NCBI GenBank assembly: GCA_903904815.1
Contig: CAIVDU010000096.1
Span: 18,821-82,820 of the forward strand
Source: an uncultured Armatimonadota bacterium
Lineage (GTDB): Bacteria > Armatimonadota > Fimbriimonadia > Fimbriimonadales > Fimbriimonadaceae
DNA: 64,000 nt
Reading direction: 5' to 3'
Below the pieces are notes generated by a model. It did no database searches and was not told where the DNA came from. It saw only the letters and a list, made by a program, of their open reading frames with translations. Shown here piece after piece: positions 44,110 through 53,016 of the stretch. Made by a program: the position numbers and the translations under genes. Numbering within the stretch: position 1 is the first letter of the stretch; every line of letters begins with the position of its first letter.

Positions 44110-44370
44110 CTACAGGAACAACCGGGACTGCGCCTCGAGGGCCTGTTCGGCAGTCACGATCGCATCCTTTCCTCGAATGCTCGGGCAGCTGCGCTCGCAG
44201 ATCTCTCGGACCTGTGCATAGTGTCGAACCTTGTCGCCCACGTGCAGCATCGGCCAAACCCTCAAGGTCTGCCTCACGGCTTCGGCAGCCTTGGGAGGAG
44301 CAATCCGGGCCATCCATCTAAGAACGTCAAGAGCTTGATTGTCAGACTGTGTCATCGCCATCGCAACCAT
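44110..44370 (-). CDS. small hypothetical protein upstream of pncB
   Basis: An 86-residue ORF ending 15 bp before pncB on the same strand, so possibly co-transcribed. Sequence features: mostly helical, charged (NQALDVLRWMARIAPPKAAEAVRQTLRVWP, KVRHYAQVREICERSC). ATG at 44370 is preferred over one at 44403, since the latter would lie inside the 14-bp palindrome. No family recognised. Confidence 0.5.
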   Translation of the reverse strand: MVAMAMTQSDNQALDVLRWMARIAPPKAAEAVRQTLRVWPMLHVGDKVRHYAQVREICERSCPSIRGKDAIVTAEQALEAQSRLFL

Positions 44371-44387
44371 AGAATAACACGAACTTC

Positions 44388-44430
44388 GTCTACATGTAGA
44401 CATTTATACACTAACTAGTATTTTTACTAG
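44388..44430. promoter_or_regulatory. candidate operators: two palindromes upstream of the pncB unit
   Basis: GTCTACATGTAGAC (44388-44401) is a perfect 14-bp palindrome and CTAGTATTTTTACTAG (44415-44430) a perfect 6-4-6 inverted repeat. Both lie in an AT-rich tract 18-60 bp upstream of the small ORF before pncB. The 14-mer ACATGTAGACATTT starting at 44392 recurs at 44529-44542. This looks like a regulator-binding region, perhaps for NAD-related control. Confidence 0.5.
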
Positions 44431-45043
44431 CATGCTGATGGTAAGTCAGGTTCAATCAGGTTCAAATGGTTTATCTCAGTTTGCGTCCCTGAACGCGACT
44501 CCACGGCCATTTTTTAAATTGCGACCGAACATGTAGACATTTGATCCACCGTCGTTTATCGTGAATTCTTGCTCAAACTGGAGATGCTCAGACCCTCGAT
44601 TTCCCTGGGCTTGCGTCCTCATTTCGATTCGAAACCCGGTAACTATTTCGCCAAACGAAACCATAGGCATTTGCGAGATTCGACAGAATCTTCTTTTGCG
44701 AGCTGCGTTTCTATCGCGAAACGGTCCTTCCGGCTAGCTATGATTACTTTATCTATCGACTAGGTAGACAATTAGGGTGAAGGCGCGCATAGCCTCCAAG
44801 TCTGGGCGTTGACTTTGGGATTGGGTGCGCGTTCTTTTTTTGCTTCAGGATCTGTTCCTTCCTGGGCGCCCGAAAAGTTAACCAAGCCCGGAAAAGATGG
44901 CTCCGTGCTAGCCGAAGAGTGTCTGCGAGGCGGATGACAGGGGCCAAAGCCCTCGTCAAGAATCGTCAATAGTCTGCTTCATAATTCATGAAACTCCGTC
45001 CGCAACCGTGCGTCTCACCTTCCAATAGAGGCAAAGACAGCAA
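44431..45043. other. 613-bp region with no convincing gene
   Basis: It contains the second copy of ACATGTAGACATTT (44529-44542), a related GTAGACAATT at 44764-44773, and the direct repeat CAGGTTCAA near 44447. A short minus-strand ORF at 44476-44670 (64 codons) has plausible composition but no ribosome site or family. Codon bias elsewhere looks random. Confidence 0.5.
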
Positions 45044-45307
45044 ATGGATGCACCAACGACGAGCAACTGCCATCCCAGTTCCAGTTCCACGAGATCGATC
45101 TGGAAGAAACTCGTCCTGCCTACTCTCCTGACCGTGGGGATCGGGATCCTGGCAGCAAAGCCGATACGATTCCAGGCCCCTGTCTGGGGCCCTTTACGGT
45201 CGGAAGTTGCTGAAGAAGAAAGAAGCGCAAGTCCGATGGTCAATCCGAAGCCGCTCCCATCTACCGAGTTCTCCTCGGTCGTCATTGAGCGAATCCGAAG
45301 GTCCTAA
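45044..45307 (+). CDS. possible small single-span membrane protein
   Basis: An 87-residue ORF with a membrane helix (KKLVLPTLLTVGIGILAA) between a Ser-rich N-terminus and a soluble tail. A terminator starts 7 bp after its stop codon, which supports plus-strand transcription. An overlapping minus-strand ORF (44986-45285) is an alternative. No family known. Confidence 0.4.
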   Translation: MDAPTTSNCHPSSSSTRSIWKKLVLPTLLTVGIGILAAKPIRFQAPVWGPLRSEVAEEERSASPMVNPKPLPSTEFSSVVIERIRRS

Positions 45308-45313
45308 AACAAT

Positions 45314-45354
45314 AAAAGGAGCTGAGGCCCTTCCGTGGCCCTCAGCTCCTTTTT
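45314..45354. terminator. bidirectional terminator
   Basis: A 14-bp stem (45314-45327 with 45340-45353) with flanking A-run and T-run on either strand. It serves both the plus-strand small gene and the minus-strand yceI-like gene. Confidence 0.9.
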
Positions 45355-45371
45355 GGTTCACCCCGACTCGA

Positions 45372-46031
45372 TTAGTTGTCGAGGGTCGCTTCGAGGGAAA
45401 GCTTGACGGAGACTTCATCGGCCACAACTGGAGTGCCATCTCCTAATTTCTGATTCCACGCAACGTGGTAATCGCTTCTCTTAATCGTGATCGGATCGGC
45501 GACCACTCCTACTCTGGTGCCACCGAACGGATCTTTAATCGGGCCGTAGTGCTTAAAGGGGATCGTAATCTGCTTTGTGACGTCTTTGATCGTCAGCGCG
45601 CCATAGGCCACATACTGGTCGCCGAGCTTGGCAATCTTAGAACTCTTGAACGTAATCGTTGGATATTTGGCCACATCGAAAAAGTCAGGACTGCTCAGGT
45701 GGTGATCACGGGGCGCCACCGCGGTGTCGATCGTTGAGGTTTGAATGGTGAAGTCAACGTGTCCATTCGTGAGATCGGAGGCGTCATCCACCACGGAACC
45801 GGTCAGGCCAGTGAATCGACCGTGGACTTGGGAAAGGCCCATGTGAACGATGTCGAAGCCAACGGTCGTGTGAGCTGTATCCACCGTATAGTTGCCCGAA
45901 GCCTTAATAGGGCCGGAGGCGACGAGCTTTGGCATCCTTGGCTCGGCCACGGCTCGACCAGGATAGAACGCGACGTAAGCGGCAAATGCGACCGGAATGG
46001 CGGCGATAGCGAGAGCAGGTTTGATATTCAT
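45372..46031 (-). CDS. YceI-family periplasmic lipid-binding protein
   Basis: A 219-residue exported protein. ATG at 46031 starts a signal peptide or anchor (IKPALAIAAIPVAFAAYVAFYPG); upstream in-frame codons do not look coding. The YceI lipocalin-like barrel is clear: GNYTVDTAHTTVGFDIVHMGLSQVHGRFTGLTGSV, HVDFTIQTSTIDTAVAPRDHHLSSPDFFDVAKYPTITFKSSKI, KDVTKQITIPFKHYG, SDYHVAWN. YceI proteins bind isoprenoid-type lipids. It is divergent from a marR-type gene that may control it. Confidence 0.93.
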   Translation of the reverse strand: MNIKPALAIAAIPVAFAAYVAFYPGRAVAEPRMPKLVASGPIKASGNYTVDTAHTTVGFDIVHMGLSQVHGRFTGLTGSVVDDASDLTNGHVDFTIQTSTIDTAVAPRDHHLSSPDFFDVAKYPTITFKSSKIAKLGDQYVAYGALTIKDVTKQITIPFKHYGPIKDPFGGTRVGVVADPITIKRSDYHVAWNQKLGDGTPVVADEVSVKLSLEATLDN

Positions 46032-46227
46032 AGAAGTCTCTAGAGGTCGAAAGTCGGCTCGGCGTCTACACCGATAGGCACGCGGTTGTTGCGCATATCC
46101 TGTTTTAGTGCCAACTGCGATAGTTCTATATGGGATTATACACAAGAGGACTAGAAATAGTTCCGACAATCTGAACGTCACCTATAATTAGGCGGGAATC
46201 TGAACGGGTTCTCGATTGAGCGACTGC

Positions 46228-46671
46228 ATGCCGACACACTTTCAAGGATCACCCGAGCAACGACGCGCACTGGATCTCTGGATCAAACTGGCGCGTGCCT
46301 GCGAAGCGTTCGCCTTCCGAACCTCGAAGCCGATCATGGACGCGGGCCTGACCCCCATGCAGTTCGGCGTGCTTGAGACCTTGCTCCACTTGGGTCCTCT
46401 TATGCCCAGCCAGTTGGCGGAAAAGCATTTGAAGAGCCGCAACAACGTGACGGTCGTCATCGACCACCTAGAGCGTGACGGACTGGTTGTTCGCAAGCGC
46501 TGTCTCTCGGACCGTCGTGCCCAGTGGATTCACTTGACCGACGCCGGAAGAGAATGCATCGAGGGAGTCTTTCCAAAATTCGTGGATGCCGTGGTGCAAG
46601 ACTCCTCGATCCTGACGATCGAGGAGCAAGACCAACTGAGTGCTCTCCTGAAGAAACTGGGCAAGCAATAG
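46228..46671 (+). CDS. MarR-family transcriptional regulator
   Basis: A 147-residue dimeric winged-helix regulator. The wing and recognition helix read LMPSQLAEKHLKSRNNVTVVIDHLERDGLVVRKRCLSDRRAQWIHLTDAGRECI. ATG at 46228 is taken; an in-frame TTG at 46216 is possible. It is divergent from the yceI-type gene with about 195 bp between starts, including a TATAAT near 46184, so it probably represses that gene in response to a small ligand. MarR/YceI neighbours are common in bacteria. Confidence 0.93.
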   Translation: MPTHFQGSPEQRRALDLWIKLARACEAFAFRTSKPIMDAGLTPMQFGVLETLLHLGPLMPSQLAEKHLKSRNNVTVVIDHLERDGLVVRKRCLSDRRAQWIHLTDAGRECIEGVFPKFVDAVVQDSSILTIEEQDQLSALLKKLGKQ

Positions 46672-46690
46672 GGCCCCTTGGCGCTAATAC

Positions 46691-46718
46691 ACCTCTGAAG
46701 GTCCGAACTTTCAGAGGT
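46691..46718. terminator. hairpin between marR-type and GH51 genes
   Basis: A 9-bp stem (ACCTCTGAA with TTCAGAGGT) 20 bp after the marR-type stop codon, without a T-tract. Convergent genes flank it. Confidence 0.4.
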
Positions 46719-46755
46719 GACTCCATGCAACTGGATGGACGGGCTCCTAGCGAGA

Positions 46756-49200
46756 TTATTGCTTCGGTTTGAGCCTCAGCACTGTCACCGAGTAGGCCGG
46801 GAAGGTGGGAGCAAACTTCGACGAAACGTCCGTAAGGCGAATTGCCTTCGGGGCCACCTTCTTCGGGTGCGCCAATGTATTGACGTCGTCCGGCTTGCCT
46901 TCCAAAACCCAACCGTTTGCCGAGGACTCAAACTCCCCGCCACCCACTAAATCGACGTCCAGTTTCACGGGGTTATCCGATACGTTGACAACCTTGAGAA
47001 GGACCTCTCCAGTGCGTGACACCTTGCTTGCCGCGACGTAAACCGGATTCACGAACTCCTCGGAGGATTCGTTCGAACGATTGACCAACTTGTCGTCCAA
47101 GTAACAGGCAATTTTGCCGCCCTTGACCTCAATGCGAACGTCGTACCACTTCCCTGTCTCGACCTTAACCGGAGCGGATCGGCCCACTTCTTGAGCCTCC
47201 CCGTTCACGATTCGCTGCAAAGTGGTTCGCGTATTGCCCCAACCGCCGACGTTCCACTGCCAGTAGTTATCTGCGTCGTGCACGTGAAACCGGACGAGAA
47301 ACCCTTCGGCGCCGCCGAGCTTTCTTGCCTTCACGTGCAGCGTGTAGTCGGTCCATTTCAGATCCCCGGCAATCGCCGCCGTATCTTCTTGATCGCTGGT
47401 TTGGCGCACGGCACCCTCGTGGAGAGACCACGTGCCCCGAGGGAACTGCCAACCATCTGTGCCGGTAGCCGCGAAGTCCTTTTCGTACAGTGTCTTCCCG
47501 TTCTGTTCGACCTTCAGTTCCTTGTATTCCGAATCGGTGATCCAGGTTCCCAGTCCGACTGCGCCATGCAGAACTTCCGGCGCCTTGGGTGCGGTCTTAG
47601 CGGTAACCGTCGCCGGCAAAACCATGTCACCGGTGTTTTTACCGAACATGGATTGAACGTAGTAGGACGGCGATCCAAAGCTGTTGAGGTTGTCGTATCC
47701 GATAAGGTTAGTTCCCCACTGGGCGCCACCCGGGTTCACGTTGACCAAGAGGGGAGCGTACGACTCCATGACGACGACATCAGAGTTGCGCTCTAACCCA
47801 GTGAGCCACGCCGCATCTCCCAGCGCAGCCTTGTGGTTTGGCGTTGGCCGGCCCTCAGTGGAGGCCCATTCGCCGACAAAGATCTTCGGACCCTTGCGGT
47901 CGTAAGAGTCGTAGTGACCGGCGTCCCTCGCCATCGCTGCCGCAGTTCGGTAGTAGTGATCGTCGATTACGTCGGGCCGGCGACTCTTGATCGGACCGGT
48001 GGCAATCAGTTGCAGCTTGGGATATTTGGATTTAATCGCGTCATAAATCTGAGCAAATCGTCCTTCGTAGCTTCCCGAGCGATCAAACCAATCTTCGTTG
48101 CCAATTTCGACGTAGGTCAGTTTCCATGGTTTGGGATGACCCAATTTGGCCCGCTCGGCTCCCCACTTCGTGCTCGTACTGCCCGTGACGAACTCGATTT
48201 CGTCGACCGCGTCTTGCACAAATGGCTCCAGGTCGTGACCCGGGTTCACGTGGTCCCCCATCAACGAGTACCCGGCATACACCGCCAGCACTGGCTCAAT
48301 CTTCAAGTCGTCGCACCACTCAAGGAATTCGAGCAGGCCAAATCCATCCGATGATCGATAGCCCCAGGGCCCCTGGTGCCCGTCCCGCTGGGAAAGCGGC
48401 CCCAGCGTGGCTTTCCAGTCGAATCGCTCGGGAATTTTATTGCCCTCGAGGTAATTCCCACCCGGGAGTCGAAGGAAAGCCGGCTTCATTTCGGCCAGAA
48501 GGTCAATCAGGTCGACCCGATTCCCATTCAGACGATGTCGGTAAGTTGGCGGGAACAGCGAGACTTGACTGAGCAAAAACACGCCTGAGCTCGCAGTGGA
48601 TATGGAAAATCGGCCGGCGGTGCTTGGGACGACGCGGCCGGTCTTCAGCGTCACCTTGTACTCGTCCCAGTCTCCAGAGATCTTACTGACCTCGGCCGAT
48701 GCATAAGTGGAGTGGTCCACGCCCTCCAGAGTGACGGTTAGCGCCCCGGAGAACCCACCCTCGGCCTTCGCATAGAATCGGGCATGGTACACCGTGTTTG
48801 GCTTTATCGGGATACCCCAGTAGCCGTCGTTGATTGCGGCAATCCGATGGCCATTGCCCGCCTTTGTCGCATCGACTCTCAGAGATTTTGTCAACCTCGT
48901 GCCTGGAACGGCCTGCCCATCCACGATTTCCAGAGCGCCCGGACCTTCGAGCGACCAGTGCACGGCCGACTTTGCATCGTCCTTAAACACTCGGTTTTGT
49001 ATCAATTCGGCATAGAGTCCGCCATCGTAGGAGTGATTGATTTCTTCCGTCATCAGCCCATAGAACATCGGGCTAATCCTAGGCCCAGGTTGATCTAGCC
49101 GAACCGAGACGTGGCCGGTTCCTACTTGTCCGAAGGCGGATAAGCAGGACACGAGTGAGATGCCGATTGCCGCGAAGGTACGCGAAGGCGTTGAACGCAT
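46756..49200 (-). CDS. secreted GH51 alpha-L-arabinofuranosidase-type glycosidase
   Basis: A roughly 814-residue exported enzyme. ATG at 49200 begins a signal peptide (FAAIGISLVSCLSAFG). The GH51 pattern is seen: a carbohydrate-binding N-terminal sandwich (ISPMFYGLMTEEINHSYDGGLYAELIQNR, typical of the family), then the barrel with FLRLPGGNYLEG, the acid/base Glu in YVEIGNEDW, and the nucleophile Glu in IFVGEWAST. Beyond the barrel, about 585-720, a concanavalin-like domain (GAVRQTSDQEDTAAIAGDLKWTDYTLHVKARK) interrupts the C-terminal sandwich. It releases arabinose from arabinan or arabinoxylan. No transporter genes are near. Confidence 0.93.
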   Translation of the reverse strand: MRSTPSRTFAAIGISLVSCLSAFGQVGTGHVSVRLDQPGPRISPMFYGLMTEEINHSYDGGLYAELIQNRVFKDDAKSAVHWSLEGPGALEIVDGQAVPGTRLTKSLRVDATKAGNGHRIAAINDGYWGIPIKPNTVYHARFYAKAEGGFSGALTVTLEGVDHSTYASAEVSKISGDWDEYKVTLKTGRVVPSTAGRFSISTASSGVFLLSQVSLFPPTYRHRLNGNRVDLIDLLAEMKPAFLRLPGGNYLEGNKIPERFDWKATLGPLSQRDGHQGPWGYRSSDGFGLLEFLEWCDDLKIEPVLAVYAGYSLMGDHVNPGHDLEPFVQDAVDEIEFVTGSTSTKWGAERAKLGHPKPWKLTYVEIGNEDWFDRSGSYEGRFAQIYDAIKSKYPKLQLIATGPIKSRRPDVIDDHYYRTAAAMARDAGHYDSYDRKGPKIFVGEWASTEGRPTPNHKAALGDAAWLTGLERNSDVVVMESYAPLLVNVNPGGAQWGTNLIGYDNLNSFGSPSYYVQSMFGKNTGDMVLPATVTAKTAPKAPEVLHGAVGLGTWITDSEYKELKVEQNGKTLYEKDFAATGTDGWQFPRGTWSLHEGAVRQTSDQEDTAAIAGDLKWTDYTLHVKARKLGGAEGFLVRFHVHDADNYWQWNVGGWGNTRTTLQRIVNGEAQEVGRSAPVKVETGKWYDVRIEVKGGKIACYLDDKLVNRSNESSEEFVNPVYVAASKVSRTGEVLLKVVNVSDNPVKLDVDLVGGGEFESSANGWVLEGKPDDVNTLAHPKKVAPKAIRLTDVSSKFAPTFPAYSVTVLRLKPKQ

Positions 49201-49484
49201 GGTTGCGATTCTAGCTTTGATTACAGCCAGGTAAATGCACAAATCGCCTAAGTTTTATCGTCCTCAGTGCGATTCAATTGATCCAGAGCGAATCACTCAA
49301 TCGAGCTGCTTTCTCCTTAAGAGCGCCACCCATTTGACGAAGAAAGTTGCGCTATCCGGTCATAACGATCTGCAGAGGGATCGGTTTTGTGACTAAAGAG
49401 TGTCCGAAAGACGAACTCGCCAATATACTGTCATGAACGGTCCATCCAAGTTGGGTGGAGAGTTCTCGCTCAGTTGGAGTTCCT

Positions 49485-50795
49485 ATGCATCGATTATTTA
49501 AACCAAGCCTTGCGTTCGTCTTGATCTCGGCGTCATTGACCGCCTTCGCAGATACTTCGCCGAAGGACGTGTACAAGGATATTCAAGCCATCCGAGTGAA
49601 GGCATTCGCTGACGCAAGAGCCGCGGGCAAAAATCCCGACTTCGCCGCCATAGATGCCGAAATTAAGGCCAAGGCTGAAGCAGCGGTAAAGGATGTTTCG
49701 GTCGATTCGATTGCGCCAAAGGACGCTTACGACTGGGCTCGCATCTATGCGTCGGCGGGACAACACGCGTCCGTATGCGCCCTAGCCCATAAGTTTTTGA
49801 CGACGAATCCGGATCCCACCGCCAAGTTCGACGACGAAATGCTCATGATGACGAGTTGCAACGCACTCGGAGAGGGCAAGATGCTGGAGAGCACCCTCTC
49901 ACAGGTTAAGCCAACCACGTCATCCGAATCCTCACAATTGGCGAGCGTGACCGCCTACGAGTACGTCGACACCATCGAAAAGACTCGAGGTGTGAATGAG
50001 GCCATCAGGGTCGTCGAGGAAGTTTCCAAGAACCTCGTCCTCACTGATCCGGGAGCGGACGCTCAAAAGGGCCTCCAGGCAGAAAAGGACCGACTTTCGG
50101 CGATGAAGGCGGCCGTTCCGTCGGACGCTGAGCTCCTTAAGCTCATCACAAGTCGACTGCAAGCAAGAAACGACTCGGTCAAATTCACTTTGGTTGAGTC
50201 AGAGACCGAGCTGTTGGCCAAGAGGGGCGACTCTAAGAAGGCGATCCGAGTCGTTGACGACTACGTGAAGACCCTGACGCCCGACAGCCGCATTCTACGC
50301 AGCGCCAACATGCTGAAGACTCGTCTATCGCTACCTGGTAACCCGGCGCCTGCTCTGACGTTCGATCGTCAGTACGGAGACTTCACGAGCCTTGAGGCAC
50401 TGAAAGGCAAAGTCGTGATCGTGGACACCTTTGCCCACTGGTGCGGACCGTGCAAGGCCTCCTTCCCTTCCATGCGCAAGATGTACGATCAACTCAAGGA
50501 TAAGGGCCTTGAGATCGTTGGCGTGACAAACTACTACGGCTACTACGGGAAGGATCGGGGGCTGGATCCCGCTGCCGAATACGCTAAGATGGCGGACTTC
50601 CGAACGGAGTTTAACATCAACTGGCCGTTCATTTTCGGTCCGAAGTCGAACTTTGAGAACCTGGGAATCTCAGGTATTCCCACGACCTACGTGATCGATC
50701 GACAAGGCAAGGTCAGGACGATCCATGTTGGATACAGCACGGAATCGTTTGCCTCGTTTGAGAAGGAAGTTGAGAAGCTAGTCGCCGAAAAATAG
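49485..50795 (+). CDS. exported TlpA-like thioredoxin-fold protein with helical N-terminal domain
   Basis: A 436-residue periplasmic or secreted redox protein. ATG at 49485 has GGAG 7 bases upstream. A signal peptide (LAFVLISASLTAFA) is followed by about 270 helical, TPR-like residues and a C-terminal TlpA/ResA-type domain: PAPALTFDRQYGDFTSLEALKGKVVIVDTFAHWCGPCKASFPSM, with CGPC redox centre, a Tyr-rich insertion and cis-Pro in GISGIPTTYVIDRQGKV. It may reduce or form disulphides of secreted proteins. It ends in a clear terminator. Confidence 0.9.
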   Translation: MHRLFKPSLAFVLISASLTAFADTSPKDVYKDIQAIRVKAFADARAAGKNPDFAAIDAEIKAKAEAAVKDVSVDSIAPKDAYDWARIYASAGQHASVCALAHKFLTTNPDPTAKFDDEMLMMTSCNALGEGKMLESTLSQVKPTTSSESSQLASVTAYEYVDTIEKTRGVNEAIRVVEEVSKNLVLTDPGADAQKGLQAEKDRLSAMKAAVPSDAELLKLITSRLQARNDSVKFTLVESETELLAKRGDSKKAIRVVDDYVKTLTPDSRILRSANMLKTRLSLPGNPAPALTFDRQYGDFTSLEALKGKVVIVDTFAHWCGPCKASFPSMRKMYDQLKDKGLEIVGVTNYYGYYGKDRGLDPAAEYAKMADFRTEFNINWPFIFGPKSNFENLGISGIPTTYVIDRQGKVRTIHVGYSTESFASFEKEVEKLVAEK

Positions 50796-50814
50796 GTGTT
50801 CGAGCCAGAAGATG

Positions 50815-50848
50815 AGGGCCGAGGAAGAAGACCTCCTCGGCCCTTGTT
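50815..50848 (+). terminator. Rho-independent terminator of the TlpA-like gene
   Basis: An 11-bp perfect stem (50815-50825 with 50834-50844), followed by TTGTTG, 20 bp after the stop codon. Confidence 0.75.
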
Positions 50849-51010
50849 GCTACTGGTTCCTCGTAATTGACGAGGTGTGATCGGACAAGGAACTCAGCTC
50901 ACGGCTACCCGATCCGTGACAGATCGGGTCGGCGGCAAAAGGCGAGTCTAGCCAACGTTCGTCCCAGGTGATATGCTAGCGCCTACCCTTTTAATGGAGT
51001 GAACTACCCG

Positions 51011-52699
51011 ATGCCTCTAACTCTCCGCTCTCATGCATTTCTAGCGATCCTCGCCGCCACTGCCGTTCTTCACGCGCAGACTGATGCGTCCGTAGTCGAC
51101 AAGATCAAAGACGAAGGCCTCAATCGTTCACAGGTCTTGCAGACCCTCAGCTATCTCACCGACGTGATTGGTCCTCGACTCACGGGTTCCCCAAGCTTGA
51201 AGCGGGCCAACGAATGGACGCGCGATAAGCTCACCGCATGGGGACTCTCCAACGCTCACTTGGAACCCTGGGGGCCGTTTGGACGAGGCTGGCAACTGGA
51301 TCGATTCTCAGCCCAAATTGTGAGCCCGCAGGACATCCCTCTTATCGCTTTCCCCAAGGCGTGGTCACCCGGGATCAAGCCCACCACCGCCGATGTGGTT
51401 CTGGTGGATGTCACGGACGTCGCCGGCCTGGAGAAGCTGAAGGGGACTCTTCGCGGGAAGGTCGTTTTGAGTGGTGGCGAGAAACCCATCCCGGCCCGCT
51501 TCGTGTCTCAGGGTTCTCGATATACCGATGAAGAACTTGCGGCCATGAGCGGTCCGCAAGCTGCTCGCCCACGACGCAATGCGGCCGGTGGTCCCGCTGG
51601 CGGACCAGGCGCAAATGGTGCTAACGGGGCCAGTGCACGGGCTCAGCAAGCCGCCCTCGCATCCGCCAAGCTGCGCTTCTTTATGGAAGAAGGCGTTGTC
51701 GCGGTGCTCGATGAGTCTCGAGGCGACGACGGCACCATCTTCGTTCAATCGGCAAGCGTCCCCGCGCCAGCCCCTGCTCCAGCGGCAACCACTCCGGCGG
51801 ACCCGAATGCTCCTCCGGCTCCCCCCCGCCGTGGCCCTTCGGTTTGGGATAAGAGTGCGCCAAAGACCCTTCCTCAAATCACCGTGGCGGCTGAGCACTA
51901 CAACCGACTCGTGAGAATGATTCAACAGGGTGAGAAGCTCAAGATCGACCTTGATCTCAAGGTGAGTTTCTACGACAAGGACCTATTCGCTTACAACACC
52001 GTCGGCGAACTTCCCGGCTCCGACCTGAAGGACCAGGTTGTAATGGCCGGCGGCCACATGGACTCGTGGCACAGCGGAACCGGCGCGACCGACAATGGAG
52101 CGGGCGTAGCCGTCGCACTTGAAGCCATTCGGATTCTCAAAGCCTTGAACCTCACTCCAAAACGAACGATTCGAGTTGCTTTGTGGAGTGGCGAAGAAGA
52201 AGGGCTCTATGGGTCCCAGGCCTACGTTGCCGAACACTTCGGCAGCTACCCAAAGCCAATGGCCGGTTTTGCGGGTGGACCAGCAACGGACCGAGGGCCG
52301 CTCACGAAGAAGCCCGATTACGACAAGATTAGCGGCTACTTCAATCTCGACAATGGCACTGGAAAGATCCGTGGAATCTACCTCCAAGGGAATGAAAAGG
52401 TCGGCCCGATCTTCTCCGAGTGGCTCGCTCCATTCAAGGATTTAGGCGCCTCCACGATCACCATCCGAAACACGGGAAGCACCGATCACGTTTCATTCGA
52501 CGCGATCGGCGTTCCCGGCTTCCAGTTCATCCAAGACGTCATCGAGTACGACACGCGAACCCACCACTCGAATCAAGACGTGTTTGATCGCATCCAGGGA
52601 GACGATCTGAAGCAGGCGTCGGTGATTCTCGCCACGTTCCTGTGGAACACTGCGAATCGCGACGAAATGCTCCCTAGAAAGCCCCTGACCGGTAACTAA
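51011..52699 (+). CDS. exported M28-family zinc aminopeptidase with PA domain
   Basis: A 562-residue secreted metallopeptidase. ATG at 51011 has GGAGTGA 8 bases upstream. A signal peptide (LRSHAFLAILAATAVLHAQ) is followed by a lid domain, then a PA-type insertion with low-complexity Gly and Pro/Ala linkers. The M28 di-zinc site is present: GGHMDSWHSGTGATDNGAGVAV (His and bridging Asp), WSGEEEGLYGSQAY (catalytic Glu plus zinc Glu), FNLDNGTGK (Asp) and THHSNQD (His). It removes N-terminal residues from peptides outside the cytoplasm. Followed by a strong hairpin. Confidence 0.95.
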   Translation: MPLTLRSHAFLAILAATAVLHAQTDASVVDKIKDEGLNRSQVLQTLSYLTDVIGPRLTGSPSLKRANEWTRDKLTAWGLSNAHLEPWGPFGRGWQLDRFSAQIVSPQDIPLIAFPKAWSPGIKPTTADVVLVDVTDVAGLEKLKGTLRGKVVLSGGEKPIPARFVSQGSRYTDEELAAMSGPQAARPRRNAAGGPAGGPGANGANGASARAQQAALASAKLRFFMEEGVVAVLDESRGDDGTIFVQSASVPAPAPAPAATTPADPNAPPAPPRRGPSVWDKSAPKTLPQITVAAEHYNRLVRMIQQGEKLKIDLDLKVSFYDKDLFAYNTVGELPGSDLKDQVVMAGGHMDSWHSGTGATDNGAGVAVALEAIRILKALNLTPKRTIRVALWSGEEEGLYGSQAYVAEHFGSYPKPMAGFAGGPATDRGPLTKKPDYDKISGYFNLDNGTGKIRGIYLQGNEKVGPIFSEWLAPFKDLGASTITIRNTGSTDHVSFDAIGVPGFQFIQDVIEYDTRTHHSNQDVFDRIQGDDLKQASVILATFLWNTANRDEMLPRKPLTGN

Positions 52700-52705
52700 A
52701 GCAAT

Positions 52706-52742
52706 GAGCCCTCGGACGACATCTGTCGCACCGAGGGCTCAA
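52706..52742 (+). terminator. hairpin terminator of the M28 peptidase gene
   Basis: A 10-bp stem (GAGCCCTCGG with CCGAGGGCTC) around a 15-base loop that itself contains GACGACATCTGTCG-type pairing. Confidence 0.7.
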
Positions 52743-53016
52743 TCTTCCTGCTCAAGGTCGTAAATTAAAAGGGGCCATCCTCGCGGATAACCCCTATATT
52801 CACTGCGCGGCGAACCACAGCTACCGGGGTCTTGAGACTCAAAAGAACCTCGCCCTAAAGATTTACCGCCTCTTGTTCTCATGATACGACGTGACCTACT
52901 GAAGCGAGAAATCTTTCTTCAATATGCGAGGAAAATCTCTCTCAGCGGACGCGTTCATTCGTCAGCCGAAGTCCATGGACCGGTCAGTTCGGGGGCGGAA
53001 ACCCGCCCCCTTCAGC
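52743..53016. other. 274-bp intergenic region
   Basis: No convincing gene or structure between the peptidase terminator and the convergent lyase gene; a GGGCGGAAACCCGCCCC hairpin at about 52995-53011 may be a terminator for the minus-strand gene. Confidence 0.5.

Noticed and set aside
44986..45285. 99-codon ORF on the minus strand
   Set aside because: It overlaps the plus-strand ORF 45044-45307, which has a terminator directly after its stop; the minus-strand ORF has no ribosome site.
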